The notes: generated by a model not told the origin, from the sequence alone. Positions 45,489 through 59,154 are shown, counted from the first letter of the stretch. The stretch: 64,000 nucleotides of DNA from Fennellomyces sp. T-0311 (GCA_025266875.1 JALLLT010000019.1:496001-560000); one strand, 5' to 3'. Program-made: numbers and translations.

Positions 45489-46840
45489 AACTACCGATTT
45501 ACACGACAACCGACTACTGTACACCTGACTCAAAACGGCGCCAACAATATTACAATTTGACGGATCTTTATCTGGAGGAAAGTCATAGTGACGAAATGCA
45601 GGGGGGTATGAACGTTGTAGATGATACGGGTGAGTGTCGTACACCACTCATAAGCATTTTGTCAAAGCTTGAATGGCGTACTATCCGATGCCTACATACT
45701 GATACATTCGGCGTGTATCCCACGATGTTGCATGGCCTCCGACATATCCACATTCTGGAAAGATGGAACTTCCTTGACCATCTGGACGAACACAAGAAGT
45801 TCACTGATGTGGTATCACCAGCAATGACGACATTATACATCAAACTTCGAACGTTTTAAAAAAAGATCTGCCATTGCTTCGACAATGTGAGCACCTTCGA
45901 CGCCTCACCATTGTGAAAAGGTATGGTTTAAAGTATCATGAAAAGAACGCACTGCATTTACAAAATATGTTATCGATATGTTTGAACTTCGCGTTTCTAC
46001 GCCTACAGAATGCTTATTTTGATGAAACATGCGAAGAATCTCGTGAAATGCGAGAATGTCTCCTCAGGTATTTGGAGCTACACAGATTCAGTATGCGAAA
46101 AACATCCACATTCGAATGCATTGACAAACTATGCCCACATATCGCCTATCTCGTATTCGACGAGTGCAAAATGGGGTACATTCTAAAATTAGGATGGAAC
46201 CCAACCATATCCACTTGAATGTCCCTTAGCACTGTCTCGATCGGGTTGAAATAAAGGCCGCGTGTCAGTCCTATATTATGATCGCAAGGAATCGAAACGG
46301 CCTGAATCTGAAAAGTTCTTACGATCCCAGGAAATTGAGAGCAGGCAAATATGGTTTTTCAAAATATACTGGCTTCAAACAGTCTTGCAAAATAGACAAC
46401 TCAGCGGTAGGCATATTGTCCTTTGCAACCTTACATATTTCCAGCAGCACGTCGAAATGACATAATTTAACTATTACGGATCAATGACACTGATTTGCGG
46501 AACGCCATTGGAAATTTTGTTGACGGCAAAGATAGCTCGATTGCACTGACAAAGGCAGATACTACGACATTCTTTATGTACAGTCGATGCATTTGGGCAT
46601 CCCTTCATTTCTGACAATACATTGTCACTCTGTCAACTAGTCGGCTATGGATAGAGTTCGAGTTGATCTGGAGAATCGAGAATTCATGCGCCTAAAAAAA
46701 ACCGCAGAAGTCGGTAGTTACCAAGCAAACTCCGTATGCGTTAAAGTGGTACGCCAAGCCTATTTAACCATATCGGTTGGACTTCCCTCAGCAAAAATTT
46801 ACGTAGAATTGATGTATATTACGTATTAAACTATTTTTTT
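45489..46840 (+). pseudogene. F-box/LRR-like gene, frameshifted
   Basis: Consecutive plus-strand frames read as leucine-rich-repeat-like protein: HGLRHIHILERWNFLDHL (near 45740), then after a stop/frame break LRQCEHLRRLTIVKRYGLKY (near 45880), LHLQNMLSICLNFAFLRLQN and IDKLCPHIAYLVFDECKMG, then further pieces to about 46830. The spacing of Leu and Cys resembles the large F-box/LRR families of mucoralean fungi. The frame break at 45857 and others later mark it as broken, although unmodelled introns could repair some of them. No F-box was identified. Confidence 0.45.
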
Positions 46841-47161
46841 CATCTTCATCGCTTGATGATCAAGTGCGGAGTCCATGATAGCTTTTGCGAAGCGTACTAT
46901 CTTCAGAAAATATCAATTACTCTTGTTTCATGGAAAGCTTCCGGTCCATCTATCATCTTCTTATCTATCATACAGTTCAGGATACAATCAATTGCCTATA
47001 CGTAGATAGAACAGCACCACTGTACCACATGTCACTTTTTTTTTCAAAAAAAAACCTTAATACAGACAATAGAATTATATTTGTACAGATAAGCAGTAAA
47101 TAGCACAAAAGAACGGGAATAAAATATGTTACAGATAGGAATAAATAAAGGGAACAAAAAC

Positions 47162-48827
47162 TTAGACCTTCTTAAAGATCTTTTTGCCGCCTTGGGCGAC
47201 TCTGAGAACACAAGAAGCGCATGCGCCAACGAAGAATAAGACACCGCTATAGATAATGGCACCTTGATAGTTAGGGATATCGGTACTATCGACGATCGCC
47301 GAGGCAACGGGTTGAGCAACCAGACCACCCCAACTCCAGGCAAAGAAAGCCCAGCCAGTGCCAGAGTCAACGCGGTCAACACCGACGACCTCAGCAATTA
47401 CCGCGGTAATCATGGCAATATAACCACCGCCAAAGAGACCATAAAGGACCGCAAATGCCCACATGCTGCCTTCAGAAGTAGCAGTCATCCAAACAGCTAA
47501 ATGAGCAATACAGGCCATCAAACCGCAAATGATGGCCATGTTGAAACGGCCAATATAATCACTGACAAAGCCAAGACCAATCTTGCCGATGACCATGCAT
47601 GCAGACTAAAAAAAAAGTACATGTGTCAGATGGTATTTTTCACTAATTTTTTTTAAAGCTTACCATAATGGCATTCAAATTGGCGGAGACCCAAGAATTT
47701 AAGCCCATGTCTTTGGCATACGATGGAACAAATCCCGATGGAACCTAAAACTTTGTGTAAATTTGATAGGTACCACAACAGATGTATATAAAAAAACTTA
47801 CGTAGAATGCAAAGTTACCGATGAAATGGATGATAAAGAGGATGACAAATTTCTTGTTCTTGAAATCTTGAATATCGACAAGGGGGACGTTTTTGGGAGA
47901 AGGATTCAAACGGTAACAGGTGACGGCGGCGATTGCAAGGAAGAACAGCTGGAAAAAGCCCAAGATTCTCAAAGCCCAGCGGTAACCGATGGTTTCAAAG
48001 CATGCGTTGGCAATGTTGGACAGCAACAGACCACCTGCACCAGAAGCTGCCATGGTAATACCGACTGCAAGACCACGACGCTTGTCGAACCATCTATTTT
48101 GATCAAATGCATTAGAATGATTTCATACCACGGGAGTAATCTTCAAAACTTACTGTTGCGGAGCACGCATACATGAAAACCATGCGAGTGAGGTACCAAA
48201 GCCAGACAAGACACCTTGTGTCAGATACAGTTGCCAAATCTAGGAAATAATTAGTTTCACTCTGCTTGTTTTCTTATAGAAAAAAAAACTCACCTCGTTT
48301 GTGATACTGGCCATCATTGCGGCGAAAGCGCAAATAAAACATGATACACCCACAATGTAACGATCGTCCCATTTGGAGGCCATCCAGAGATAGAATGGAC
48401 CGGTACAGTTACAGAACCAATACCATAATGAACCAATCCATGTGAGGTCTACTTCATGTCCAGGATAGACATTATCTTTGTAGTAACTGTAGAAAACACC
48501 CCAACTGTAACCGTAGCCTTGCCTGTTATAAAAGAAATGTTAGTTTGGACTGCTCATAAGACCTATATATAACGCGAATTGTCCTTACGTAGAAAGGAAA
48601 CTCTATAGATCGGGGATCAGTATTCCGTATATATGGATTATATTATTTTCGTCAAAGTAACTTACACAAAAAGCGCCAACAACGACCAACCAAGCCTTGA
48701 GACCGCCATCTGGAGGATCCAAGTAGTCTTGCGAGAACTCCGATCCTTCTTCGATCTCAACGTCTTCTTGTTTCTGGACAGATGGATAGACCGCCTGATC
48801 GCTTTCAGTTTTTTCAGTGGTAGACAT
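47162..48827 (-). CDS. Monocarboxylate-transporter-like MFS permease
   Basis: Plasma-membrane or organelle permease of the MCT/MCH branch of the major facilitator superfamily. Seven exons join in frame to 435 residues: 48827-48666, 48602-48589, 48522-48294, 48239-48154, 48093-47802, 47744-47664 and 47605-47162. Exon 2 is a 14-nt microexon. A cytosolic acidic N-terminus leads to the family signature PPDGGLKAWLVVVGAF; the second hallmark WFDKRRGLAVGI crosses the exon 4/5 joint; IGKIGLGFVSDYIGRFN is the MFS loop of the second half. About twelve hydrophobic segments are expected. Substrate is unknown. All introns are 53-66 nt. Complete and apparently functional. Confidence 0.92.
48589..48602 (-). 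other. 14-nt microexon of the MCT-like gene
   Basis: Flanked by CTATAG and GTAAGG, it contributes 4 2/3 codons (SFLS plus part of Thr) and restores the reading frame between the first and third exons within the first membrane segment. Confidence 0.8.
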
Positions 48828-48876
48828 TGAGGGAAAAAGAAGTGTGTGTGAATATTTTTGACGATCAAAGCGGGCT

Positions 48877-48883
48877 CTTTATA
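48877..48883 (-). promoter_or_regulatory. TATA box of the MCT-like gene
   Basis: TATAAAG on the minus strand, about 50 bp upstream of the start codon at 48827. Confidence 0.5.
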
Positions 48884-48899
48884 GCCAAGCTAAGCTCCA

Positions 48900-49915
48900 C
48901 TCGTACAGAAGATAACAAATTGACAAGTGTGATACCTGATCGAAGAAGCTTATCGGAGTTCCCATTAAGTTAAAACGCAACTTGCTTTTACCCTTATCGC
49001 TAAATGCAACTCGCACATCCATTTTAGGTTACAGCCCTCCGCATTCACCGACACAACCTTGTACCTGGATTTCATAGGTCACTCTTTCCGGTGATGAATA
49101 ATAGACGTCCAATGGATTTGCTTGCTTGAACTTCTTTCACTGCTTCGCTTTTTCGTTCGCTTACCGCCGCGGCTGATGTACATGCTCCCAACAAATCACC
49201 GTGCGTTCTCTAATCGTATCTTTCCAAGACATACCATTGGTGTTACACTCCCTTTTTTTTATACTTCAAGGAATACAAGATCTATCATCTTGCCTAACGG
49301 AGTTATTCGTAGAGGGGTATTAGCTTGATCGAGTAGTAAGTGATTTGGATCGAATCATGTGCTACTTTTTGGACGGTAATCGGGTGAATTTGTCCAAATT
49401 AGTGTAGTTTTCTGGAATATTTTTACTGCCAGCGGTAGCTTTTGCGGAAATGTAAAGCGTGTGAATTGTGCGATCTTCATGATCGTTGACAATTTTTTTT
49501 TGTATACCTCGTTAAAGGTATAGTGGAAATGGAAAAACAATTCAACGTCTTCGGTCCGTGCTGGGTGTACAAGAAACATGTCATTTTTTTTATAACTTTA
49601 AACTAGATATAAACAGGGAGCGCAACGTTTGTTACTGTAATGAGTTCATCTGCTTCTATTTATTTGCTTAGAGTCGTTCGAAATTTGCGGGCATAGTCGA
49701 TTCCAGTGCTAGGGTGTTATTATAATGATTTGGGAGAAACTCAGTTCGTTTCAATCATCAGCCAAAATTTTTTTGAGACTTTCCTTTTACAGTAACGCGG
49801 GGTAATCACCTCTTTCACGGCAGAAGGGCCTCAATCAAGCTCTCCAACATCGTAATCTGACCCAAATCAGCTAGAAAGGCGATATATGCGCAGGATAAGC
49901 ATCCGGGCAATTTTT
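48900..49915. other. Intergenic, no gene seen
   Basis: No frame with recognisable features on either strand. Confidence 0.5.
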
Positions 49916-49921
49916 TTTATT

Positions 49922-50440
49922 AATGGAATATGTAGCTATAGTTACAGCCGTTTTGGAGCAACGTATGGAAATCATGGAAAGCTGTTTCTAACGTAGTTTT
50001 GAATACTTCATTACAATAAGAATCTAAGAACTTCCGACTGTATTCATAAAAATCATGACTAAAGCCCCAACTGAAAGTTATACCGGCAATAACTGTGTGT
50101 GTTGATGGATGTGACGAAGGGTGTGCTATTCTTGTCAAGACCTTGTGTAATATACTAGTAGAATATAACGCGGGAAATGTTAGGCAATTCCGCGCACTGC
50201 AAACGTGCTGGCTAATATGCTTTGGGTTACTTGGGCTTTACATCATTCCAAAAATGCGGGGTCAATTGTTGGGGTCTGTTTCATGTGGATGATCTGAGAC
50301 TTACTGCCCCGCATACGCGGCCATTTAATGCAGTGGATCAGGTAGTCGGGGTACATCGGTGGTCTTACAAATGGGGAATGTAGCCCGCTTGTTGGACTTG
50401 TGAAGAAGAATACACGTACCGTGTTATTAGCAAAATTAAC
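49922..50440 (-). pseudogene. Decayed partial duplicate of UBA3
   Basis: The minus strand reads FVRPPMYPDYLIHCIKWPRM (compare [20 protein letters not shown] in UBA3) and, further on, CNEVFKTT followed by a tail ending NGCNYSYIF (compare [10 protein letters not shown]...DAIYTYTF). It corresponds to the end of UBA3 exon 5 through exon 7. Splice-junction sequence is retained (CTTACTGCCCC at 50299, as at 54893), so it arose by DNA duplication and not from mRNA. Frames are broken throughout. Confidence 0.7.
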
Positions 50441-50499
50441 ACAGAACGCGTATGCGGTAGCTTGATATTCTTCAATTGCATAAAACAAATCTCACTTTA

Positions 50500-53400
50500 T
50501 CTATGACAGACATTTATACTGGATATGTCAACATCTCAGCTGTTTCCGTTGCACATTGCACTTTTTAAACACGCGCGCCCTATGCAATGCGCGAAATGGT
50601 GCTAGTTTCAATGCTCTCACGATAAAACACCGCACACAAAGTTTAAAGAAAAACTTTTTCTTGACGTGCCAATGATGCTACGATAGCAAGCCACGTTGTT
50701 GCGTTTGAACTTTGTATCTCTCGGTTCAGGCGGCAGAGGATATGAAAAGAGGGGGGCTTAGATTAAAGGCTGTCAGGTATTTCCAGTTCTGCATAAGTTT
50801 TCCCGATGCAACCTTAGTTGTTCCTTTGTGCTCAATCCTTAAGACACAAGTAACTTTTGCAGTTGGGAATGATCTTAGGTCGCGTACTGGAGCCTCCCTA
50901 AACATATTTCGGTATTCATGGTTCACTGGTTGTTGATACCTTTGCGCCAACTAATCGGTGTGTGCATATGCTTCCTCAAATGCAAAAGTGGTGACAGAAA
51001 AGGGTACCACCATGGATGAGATTTAATAGCCAAGCCTTCGTCATGGTTTTCTCTATAAAAGTAATCACAATATCTTCTCGGAAGCTACTATAAAATGGCC
51101 AATTTTATAAAGGCTCAAAAAGTAAGCTCGTAAGGTATGTACTGTTTAGTCTATGGGTCAATGACGCTCATGAAATATTTAATTTTTTCTTCATTGGTAA
51201 CATATACAACATATATGTAAATAGAAAGAAATCAATATGTGTATGCGACAGTTGAACCCAAGAGATGGAGTTGCAACAATTAGGTGACACATACCGTTGC
51301 CATTGTTTAGTCAGCTATCTTTTGGAAGGTCATTGTTGCCCCCTTTTCAGTGCGCCGAGTCCACTTACTGACTATTGATCATCTTCCAATAATCATTCAA
51401 TCATGCTGCAGAGAATATTCTCGATCTCGGTGACAATCAAGAAGGTATCAGTTTCTCGGCTGGTCCCGTTAAGAGCAACTAGCAAGGTTATCATCTCCGA
51501 TATACCACTTGATATAGCTCAAATTCGAGTGCTTTATAATCTAAAACCTCATATGGATAGAGCATAAACATACGTTCAGAGATGAAAGCAACCACGTAGT
51601 GTAGTATCATAAAAAGATATTCCTTCTCCGTAATAACCAAAGTATTTTTTTATTGTACTTTAATACTTGAACTTTTTAATACACCTCATATTCGAAGTCG
51701 GTATGCTTTGAAGTTGTCACTACTTGTATGTATCACTGAGGATCTGTGAAAAGTGTCATGGTATTTAAGCGTTACATCATCGCGATGCATGCATGTCACT
51801 ATTAGGATAATAACTGGGTTAGAAATCCTACGCCATGAAGCACAACTTTGCAGTAAACAGTCGTAACTACTCCCTTTCTGACAATGTATATATTCTGCGG
51901 CAGGACAACATCCGTGAAGACGCTTATACTCCCTCCTCACAATATTCCATTTTTTTGGGGTCTTCTACGAGATTTGCGGTAGGCCCGCGATCTGTTGTTA
52001 CTGCATATATTATGGTGTCGCACCAATCCTTGGCTATTATACAAGGAATCACTGGTGGTACGCGGGTGAGAGAACATCTTGAATGATGTGTGGTCCAGAC
52101 CTTCGTGATAATGTTAGGTTAAGCCTAATGTGACATTGCTCTCGATTTAACATGTCCTGCAAATGGGTCATATCTGACCAGGAGGGATTCTTTATTGCAC
52201 CGAGTTAAGCGGCCCTTCACGAGTTCTTGTTAGTTCAAGCATTTTAGGGGCCTGTCTAATGAAGATTGAAAATGTTTTGGGTACTACGCGATTTGCTTAG
52301 TTGCTGATGGCTCGATTACCTAACAGACGATGGTGTACGCAAGCGTTGTTGGAAAAGAAAAGAGGATCTTGCTACGTATATAGTGCTGCTCTACACTCAA
52401 ATTCTGAAAATGGGACAGTGAATAGATATAAGAAAATGCTCGGGTGCTCTCCCAGAAAATAATTGGCCTGCACCTATGACGTTGCTTGCCTTTTTTTTGC
52501 TGTAGCTTTGTCGCAAAGTACGTTAGCGCAAAAAAAAAACTTCATCATGCCCATAACTTCGTCACCACATGGCATAGCGTGAACTACCTTGGCTTGGAAC
52601 TATTTCATACTATGTAGCGTTTAAATGCAAAAAGCATAAAAGATATAGCTTCAAAATAAACCTTTCTCCATACCGCGGGTTCTATTCTCTAATACCTAGC
52701 ACCATCACACTTACCTAAAACTGCTCTACAGATTATACTAATGTATTAGTATGATTCAGTCGATGGATCAGTTTTTATATTTGATCAAAGCCTATAAAGA
52801 TAGCGTTATAAGTCCACAGTCTCTGATTTTCGGCTTGACAGTTGTTTTGCATCCAATTTATAACACGCCTAGATCATAATATTCGTCTCTGTCGAAGGGT
52901 TCTTTTGCTGTAAGGTACTGTCTTTTCTTTTGGTTCGGCCTGAATATAAAGATGGTCATATCTATTACATTAGACGAGAGCGGTTCGCAACATGTTTGAT
53001 TGGACTAGAGCCTAAATGTACCTTTCGTCTTTAGTGCGCAGGTAAAAAATATATTCCAGATCCTGGTATTATTGTCGCGTTCAATCCGTTGCTCTATGTT
53101 TTGCTGCTATCCGTTGGTGACGCGTAATCCACAGACGTATCATCTATGTTTACTCCATTTTTTCCAGTGCACTTTAGTCTCCTACTTCGTCTGTTTGTTG
53201 CAGTAGAACGAATGCGGTCAAATGAAAATATTCCTATCGATATAGAAAACTGGAGCGCGCCAATCCGATGACTTGTTCTGGCTTACTGGATGATCGCGAC
53301 AATCTGTTTCGGGTGCACTAATAACAATACGCAAAAAAGTAATAGCCATGAAAAGAGGTGTCTTTTTTATTATTATTATTTGTGATTCGATACCAAAGGA

Positions 53401-54140
53401 CGGCCTTTGGAATTGAAGCACTAGCAACTGGATCGAGCGGTGACAACAGAAGAATGCTGGCGTTTTCGCTTGCACATTGTTATGCGGTTTCTTTATCAAT
53501 TCAGACACAATTGAAAATTGACAAAGATAGATTGTCTTCATGTATTTTTGTTATACTTCCTAAATAAAAGCTAGTGACCCTCAGGAACTCTAAAGCCTGA
53601 TGTTATAACCAAATTTGTCAACTGTGGTAATCCTACAAAATGAAAATTAAGATTGCTTCTATCTAATGTACTGCTCTTAAATGGAACGGAACGTTCGTAG
53701 GTTTCCGATACTTGGTAAGGAAGCAAAATGGTATCAATGAAAGGAACTGTGGTTTATTGATAATGCGAACGCTCTATTGATACTTTCCATACTCCCAACT
53801 ATATGTTTCTGGAAATCGTATGCTACTGTGGATAAATGTACACAGTAGCAAACATGGTGGCAGTTGTAGTAAAAGATTTGTTTCGGGACAAGATCTCGAA
53901 TTTTGGACAAAGGTTCAGAAATAACGTTAACACTGGACAAAGTACACATCGACACGTATCCGACAGACCACTGGTTGACTATGTTTGACAAATGTACATA
54001 CGCACAATAATCGCTGCGTCTGAATGCAGTCCTTAAAGTGTGCTTTAACATCGATTTCAGCTTTGGTGATGGGTATGGTGGAGCACTCGGATCCTCTCCA
54101 ATACCCGGGCAACAATCCTGCTTGTTCAATATACAATTAT
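50500..54140. other. Long AT-rich intergenic stretch, no gene supported
   Basis: Only short frames without recognisable features or splice partners, for example 50712-50936, 51835-52086 and 53734-54129. It lies downstream of UBA3 and may contain more decayed duplicate material. Confidence 0.5.
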
Positions 54141-54146
54141 TTTTAT

Positions 54147-55991
54147 TTACTTCCAGGTCACCTTGAGCTGAATACTGACTGGAAGCGCGACATCCGTTAC
54201 CGTAATATACTCTCCTGCCTCTATCAGCGCGTCCAAGGTCTTTTCGAGATTGGGCCGAGTGGCTTCTTCAAGTGCTGGAGGGGCTTGCATGTACAATGAT
54301 TTGGTTGCTGTGCGAAGACTAGGTCGTTTCAATTGTCTACGCAATATTTTTAGTTTCTTTGTTTCCGCGATAAATTAAAAAGACTTACACATCGGGACGT
54401 TCTTTCAGTGATTCAATTAGGTCCTCCAAGGTCATCTTTGGATCCAGTTCAGCGGACGAAGCAATGTTTCCGCAGACAGGACATTCGGGTTTCTTTTGGT
54501 GTTGGAATGTGTAGGTATAAATGGCGTCGTTGCCGGTATACATCATGTAGTTATCGAGGTAAGGCGATCCCGTGGCGATCTTGAACACCTCGTTGCAGCA
54601 CGAAGCTATGGGGGCCAGAGTCAATAACAAGGCCAGGAATGGATCAGAGAGAAAAAAGAGATCGTGTGAGGGTTTACCTGCAATAATGGCATTGGTGGAG
54701 GCAATGGCAGGAATAATATTCTTGACAACGCCCTGTGTGAGTGAATAGGTGACGCCGGAAATATTGAACTTTTGAGCACGGTCCAACGCGGCTTGGTATA
54801 GCCAGCTGATATGTTCCGGGTTATCGGTATCGTACTTCTTTTCCTCTATTTGGATCATCAGCGAGACTTGTCGGGAGAAAAATGGCATAAAAACTTACTG
54901 CCCCAGACCCGTGGCCATTCAAGCACCGAAGCCCATTCAATGCAATGCTCGGGAAGGCGAGGCGTGTTGGCGATGGTACAAATGGGGAACGTGGTTGCCT
55001 TGTTGAACATATCCAACGAACATTCATAGCAAGAATTGATTGTTGGCAGAATCACACGCGCCTGACCTTTGAAACCTTCCGTTCCGCCGTCGATCAACGG
55101 CTTTAAACTCTGCGGATCGTCCTCATCCACCATTTCGACCAGCTTTGCATTGATCCATCGCCGTGCTTCGATCGAATCCAATCCGCACACGACGATCTGG
55201 AACTGACTGTAATATTCATCATCCTTGTCTTGGATCTTGCCAAAATATCTGTCCCAGTAAAAAATAACATGTGTGAGTTGGACAGTAACGCGTGGGGCGC
55301 AGTAGAACCATTTACGGGATAATCTTTACACCTGGCACTCGTTGCATGACGAATTCTGCTGCCACCGTTGCCTTTGGGTGACCAACATCCTTGGGTCTAC
55401 TCTATCGACTGAGTAACAACCCTATTGCGCAGTAAAAAGAATGCTGGGTACCTGAACAAGAACTGTCGGTTCAGGTTGCTAACGTCAATCGTGTCCATGT
55501 CAATAACGTGTATTTCCTTGAACCCCGTGAGGGCAAGGTTTTTGAGAATTTCGCAACCGAGGCCACCGGCACCAATCACCAGGATTTTGCAAGCATCGAG
55601 AGCTGCTTGTATCTAAAATTATTTGAGCATGGGTAAAAAAAAAAGGTGAAGAAACGGTCGAACGGCTTACGTCGGGTGAGTCGAGTGCAAGCAAGATGCC
55701 TTCTTCTTCTTCCGGTTGCACATCTTCCATGTCGCTCAACATGCGGCCGGAACTCGGTGTCGTTGTATCCACCGCTGCATAATCAGTCATGGTCGTGTCT
55801 TTAAAAAGAGTAGGTCAGAAATAAAAAAAAAATAGAATAAAAAAGCGCAGCGTTCTCTTTTTTAGGGCTGTACCTTGGATGGGCGCATTGTGTGACGTTC
55901 TCTGTCGCTTGGGTTCATGAGGACTCATGGGCTCCTGCAATGTGCGTTTGGAGCATTCCTCAGTGTCGTGTGTTGTGGGGGGAGTGTTCAT
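54147..55991 (-). CDS. UBA3: NEDD8-activating enzyme E1 catalytic subunit
   Basis: Adenylates NEDD8/Rub1 with its ULA1/NAE1 partner and passes it to the E2 Ubc12. Eight exons join in frame to 470 residues: 55991-55874, 55798-55671, 55612-55452, 55396-55316, 55248-54899, 54845-54678, 54605-54389 and 54336-54147. Seen are the nucleotide-binding [47 protein letters not shown], and the catalytic cysteine in [14 protein letters not shown] (Cys236, next to the position of human Cys237). A zinc-site pair CPVC lies in exon 7, and the C-terminal E2-binding domain includes [20 protein letters not shown]. Exon 1 encodes a charged tail not needed for catalysis. Complete. EFR3 ends 135 bp upstream in the same orientation. 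Confidence 0.95.
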
Positions 55992-56126
55992 GATTAAAAG
56001 GCAAGTAGGTCTATATATATATTATTCAGGACTTAAAGGATGAAAGCGCGGCGGTTGAACAGAAAAAATAGCTTTCTTAAAAAAAACTGTTTATTAAAAC
56101 GAAACTAGATAATTGTAGATTACGAC

Positions 56127-59100
56127 TTATTTATATGGAGGATTCACCAACGATGTCGAGCTGCCGGCCAAATGTTCAGCAAAAACGCGCAATGCATCAT
56201 ATACTCTGTTCCTTACCTTGGTTGTGAGGCATTGATCCCGAGACTCAACGACGACAGGATCGAGTCAATGTCCGTCTTGGTGTCGATGGGGCGTTTGGCC
56301 AAGCTTCGTTTCGTCATCATTTGCAACGAGTCCAGCTCATTTTCACTGGCTCCAGCGGTTTTTTGGGATGCTGATACTGTTTGTTTTAGTCTAACTTTTG
56401 TTTTCTTTTTTTTTTGGATCGAATCCAAAGCCAAACTCACCTAGCGCCTCTTTGAGGTTCTCTACTTTGATGGTATTCTTTTGATTACGTTCGGACGACT
56501 AGACTCAAATTGGATCAGTAACGCAAGCAACACATTCGACTTTAATACAACGCACATCAAACTCGGCACCAGACCACGGCGTGATCAGCTTGGGTTTGAT
56601 ATCATCCAAATCGCGCGACGAACGAATACGGAACGATCGTTCCTGATTCACTGTTGGGTCCAGTTTGTCAGTCTTGAGCCAGGATCCGAACACGCGGGAA
56701 GAGAGAGAGACTTACCAAACGCTTCCGAACCCCATTCCACATACAACTTGCTTTCCAGATCCAACCCATGCGTATCCTCTTCATCCCGCAACGGCCCATC
56801 CTTTGAAATGATTTCCACCACCACATGACGGTCCAAAAACTTGTCGACCACCGTGGTGTTCTCCGGCTCCAGTTCCTCGAATTGGGTAATGTGCGCAACC
56901 GTTGGAGCAATCTCGGGCAAAAAGATCGGAGAGTATTCCTTGTGTGCCACGCGATCTTCCTTGAGCCCCTTCAAATAATCCGCCAAGGGTCCAATATCAT
57001 GCATCTTGGCAACCATCCCGAACCATTCGATCGTCGTGGCCGCCATCGCGCGTTGTCGAGATGTTTGCTTGATCACGCTCTGTTTGACAAGACTTTGGAG
57101 CTTGAACACCAGAGGGATCGTGCGGATCGTGCCGTCAGCGCCGAATCGACGCGTCAACGCGCACAAGAGAGTGTACATGGCACCCACATCGTTCACATTG
57201 AAACTTGGCATTTGCACCCAGTCAATGATCGTCTGGTGAACCGCGTTGACAAACATGACATCGCCGTGTTGGTTGAGCAAGTGCTTGGGGTACGGTTCGG
57301 GAGTCAAGTCCGCTTCGTTTGTCGTGGATTCCAAATAGCGCGTCAGTGTCTGAGCAAATTCAACTCGCGTCTCTGTATCAACTGTGTCAGTGTATGCATG
57401 CTACACTCCATCATCGTTTTGGATCGTTACCAGCCACTCTGTCCGTCAACAAGCTGATAGCCGGCAGCCAGCTGCTCAGCGAAATGGTATTATCGGAAGC
57501 ATACTCGTCTTCCGCGCCAGCATCCTTACTCGTCGCCACAATGAGATCCAAACAGATCAAGGCGACGCGTCGATATTCTTGAATGGGCAAGCCTTCGACA
57601 TGATCCAGGGTAGTGCCGGCGCGCAATTTGGCAATCACGTAGCCGGTGACATCGTTCAATTGGTTCTGATAATACGTTTGGGAAGCCAGTCCACCGATGC
57701 TGTGAGCAAGGCCTTGATGAATGGCATATTCGTACATTGCACTGGAATCACTCGCATCGGTGGGACTGGCGTCTCGGAATTCGCGTCCTTGCAATGCTTT
57801 GATCAGATGGGTAAAGAGCGAATTGAGGACTTCCAGCACGGAAATCCCAACAAGGGGTATACTGGCATTCAGAATCGTGTCGAGGATCGATACCAAGGAG
57901 GCAAGTTTTTCCGAAACCGTCGTGTCTTTGGCCAACACGTCCAATTGCTGCAACACTTCGGAGACCAGTAGATATCGGTTTTGCGGTTGCAATGCTTCCA
58001 GAACCAATTCCATCATGGAGACGGCAAAGTTGGGGGGCCACCATTTCTGTTTGTTGTCCATGAACGCAAACAATGGATTCAAGGCCGTGCGCACCGCCGC
58101 CCCGTTCAATTGGCTGAATAGGATCGTGGCACTTTTCGCTGCCAAAATATCAATCACGTTCTTTTCCAAGGTGGTGCTGTTGAGACTGGATTGACGGATA
58201 TCGACGGATTCATCACTACCCAAGCTCTCATGTTTTAATATGGATCCTTTCCCGTCCCGCACACCCTTTTCTGATGTATGTGTACTACCTTTTGGCAAGA
58301 GCGTTGGCGGCTGCCGCGGTTGTGGATAAGGTGGTGACCAAGGGAGGCATAATAAGGCTGAGCTGAACCTTAAAATTGGAAGCATGAAGGGATTGGGATG
58401 AAATGGCAGCCTGAATAGCGCGATGACCGATATGTTGCATGCTTTTTTTTTCATCGATTAAGTCTTTTTTTTTTCTGCAATTGGTCCCTCCCCCCAATGA
58501 TTTACCTCAAGCCCACCGATGGATCTGCATTGTTATTGTTGCATAAATCAGCAAACTTTTGAACCAGAACTTCGAAATCAGACGTGAACTCGGCATCCAC
58601 ACCCAATGTTGAGCCGTCGTGATAGTTGCAAAACACAATGAACTACGGCCGATTCAGCTTATCGTTGATGTGAGCGCATTGCTTCGTCTTACCGTGTCGC
58701 AGGTTAAATCCATCAGATCAAGATCATGTGTGCCTAGCACCATACTGAGGATCTTGACCACATATTTGGAAAACAAGTTCAGATCGCGATGACAGGATTG
58801 AATGAGTGCTTTAATAATCTCGAGGGAGACGTGGTTGTTTCTGGAAAACATACAGTCATAAGCAAGACCCTTCTCCCTTCTCTTGCACCCCAACACAAAG
58901 AAACTCACTGTTTTCTGTTCTTGGCGACATCGCGCTTCACTTTGTTTTCCAAAAAGATACCGACCTTTGTCAACTTGACAGGTCGAGAACTGGCATAAAA
59001 CGTGAGGTAGCTGAGTTCGGACGATCGAGGTCCATTCTCGCCCTCTTTTTCTGGGTAGCAATTGTTGATGAGAGTCGCGTGTTTGGCGTTACTAACAAGG

Positions 59101-59154
59101 CAGTGAGTTTTTCTCAGGATGAAATAAAATGAAGGAGAGCCCTTACAGATGCAT
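56127..59154 (-). CDS. EFR3: EFR3-family plasma-membrane scaffold
   Basis: Anchors the PI4-kinase Stt4/YPP1 complex at the plasma membrane. Eleven exons join in frame to 811 residues: 59154-59147, 59091-58909, 58840-58693, 58642-58506, 58441-58289, 58215-57431, 57381-56716, 56650-56541, 56498-56441, 56370-56217 and 56160-56127. The start gives MHLNAKHATLINNCYPEKEG, then SELSYLTFYASSRPVKLTKV, the EFR3 N-terminal signature. Helical-repeat segments fill the middle (LEVLNSLFTHLIKALQGREF). The end has NQKNTIKVENLKEAL and SLVNPPYK. Exon 1 is only 8 nt. The exon 5 acceptor lies after an A-run instead of a pyrimidine tract, and the intron 5 and 9 acceptors are inferred from phase and conserved residues. 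Confidence 0.9.

Noticed and set aside
53734..54129. 131-codon minus-strand frame after UBA3 as a possible extra UBA3 fragment
   Set aside because: No residues could be aligned to UBA3 or another family by eye; the proven UBA3 stop is at 54147.
56825..57971. Plus-strand frames of 195-210 codons opposite EFR3
   Set aside because: Antisense shadows of EFR3 exons 6 and 7.
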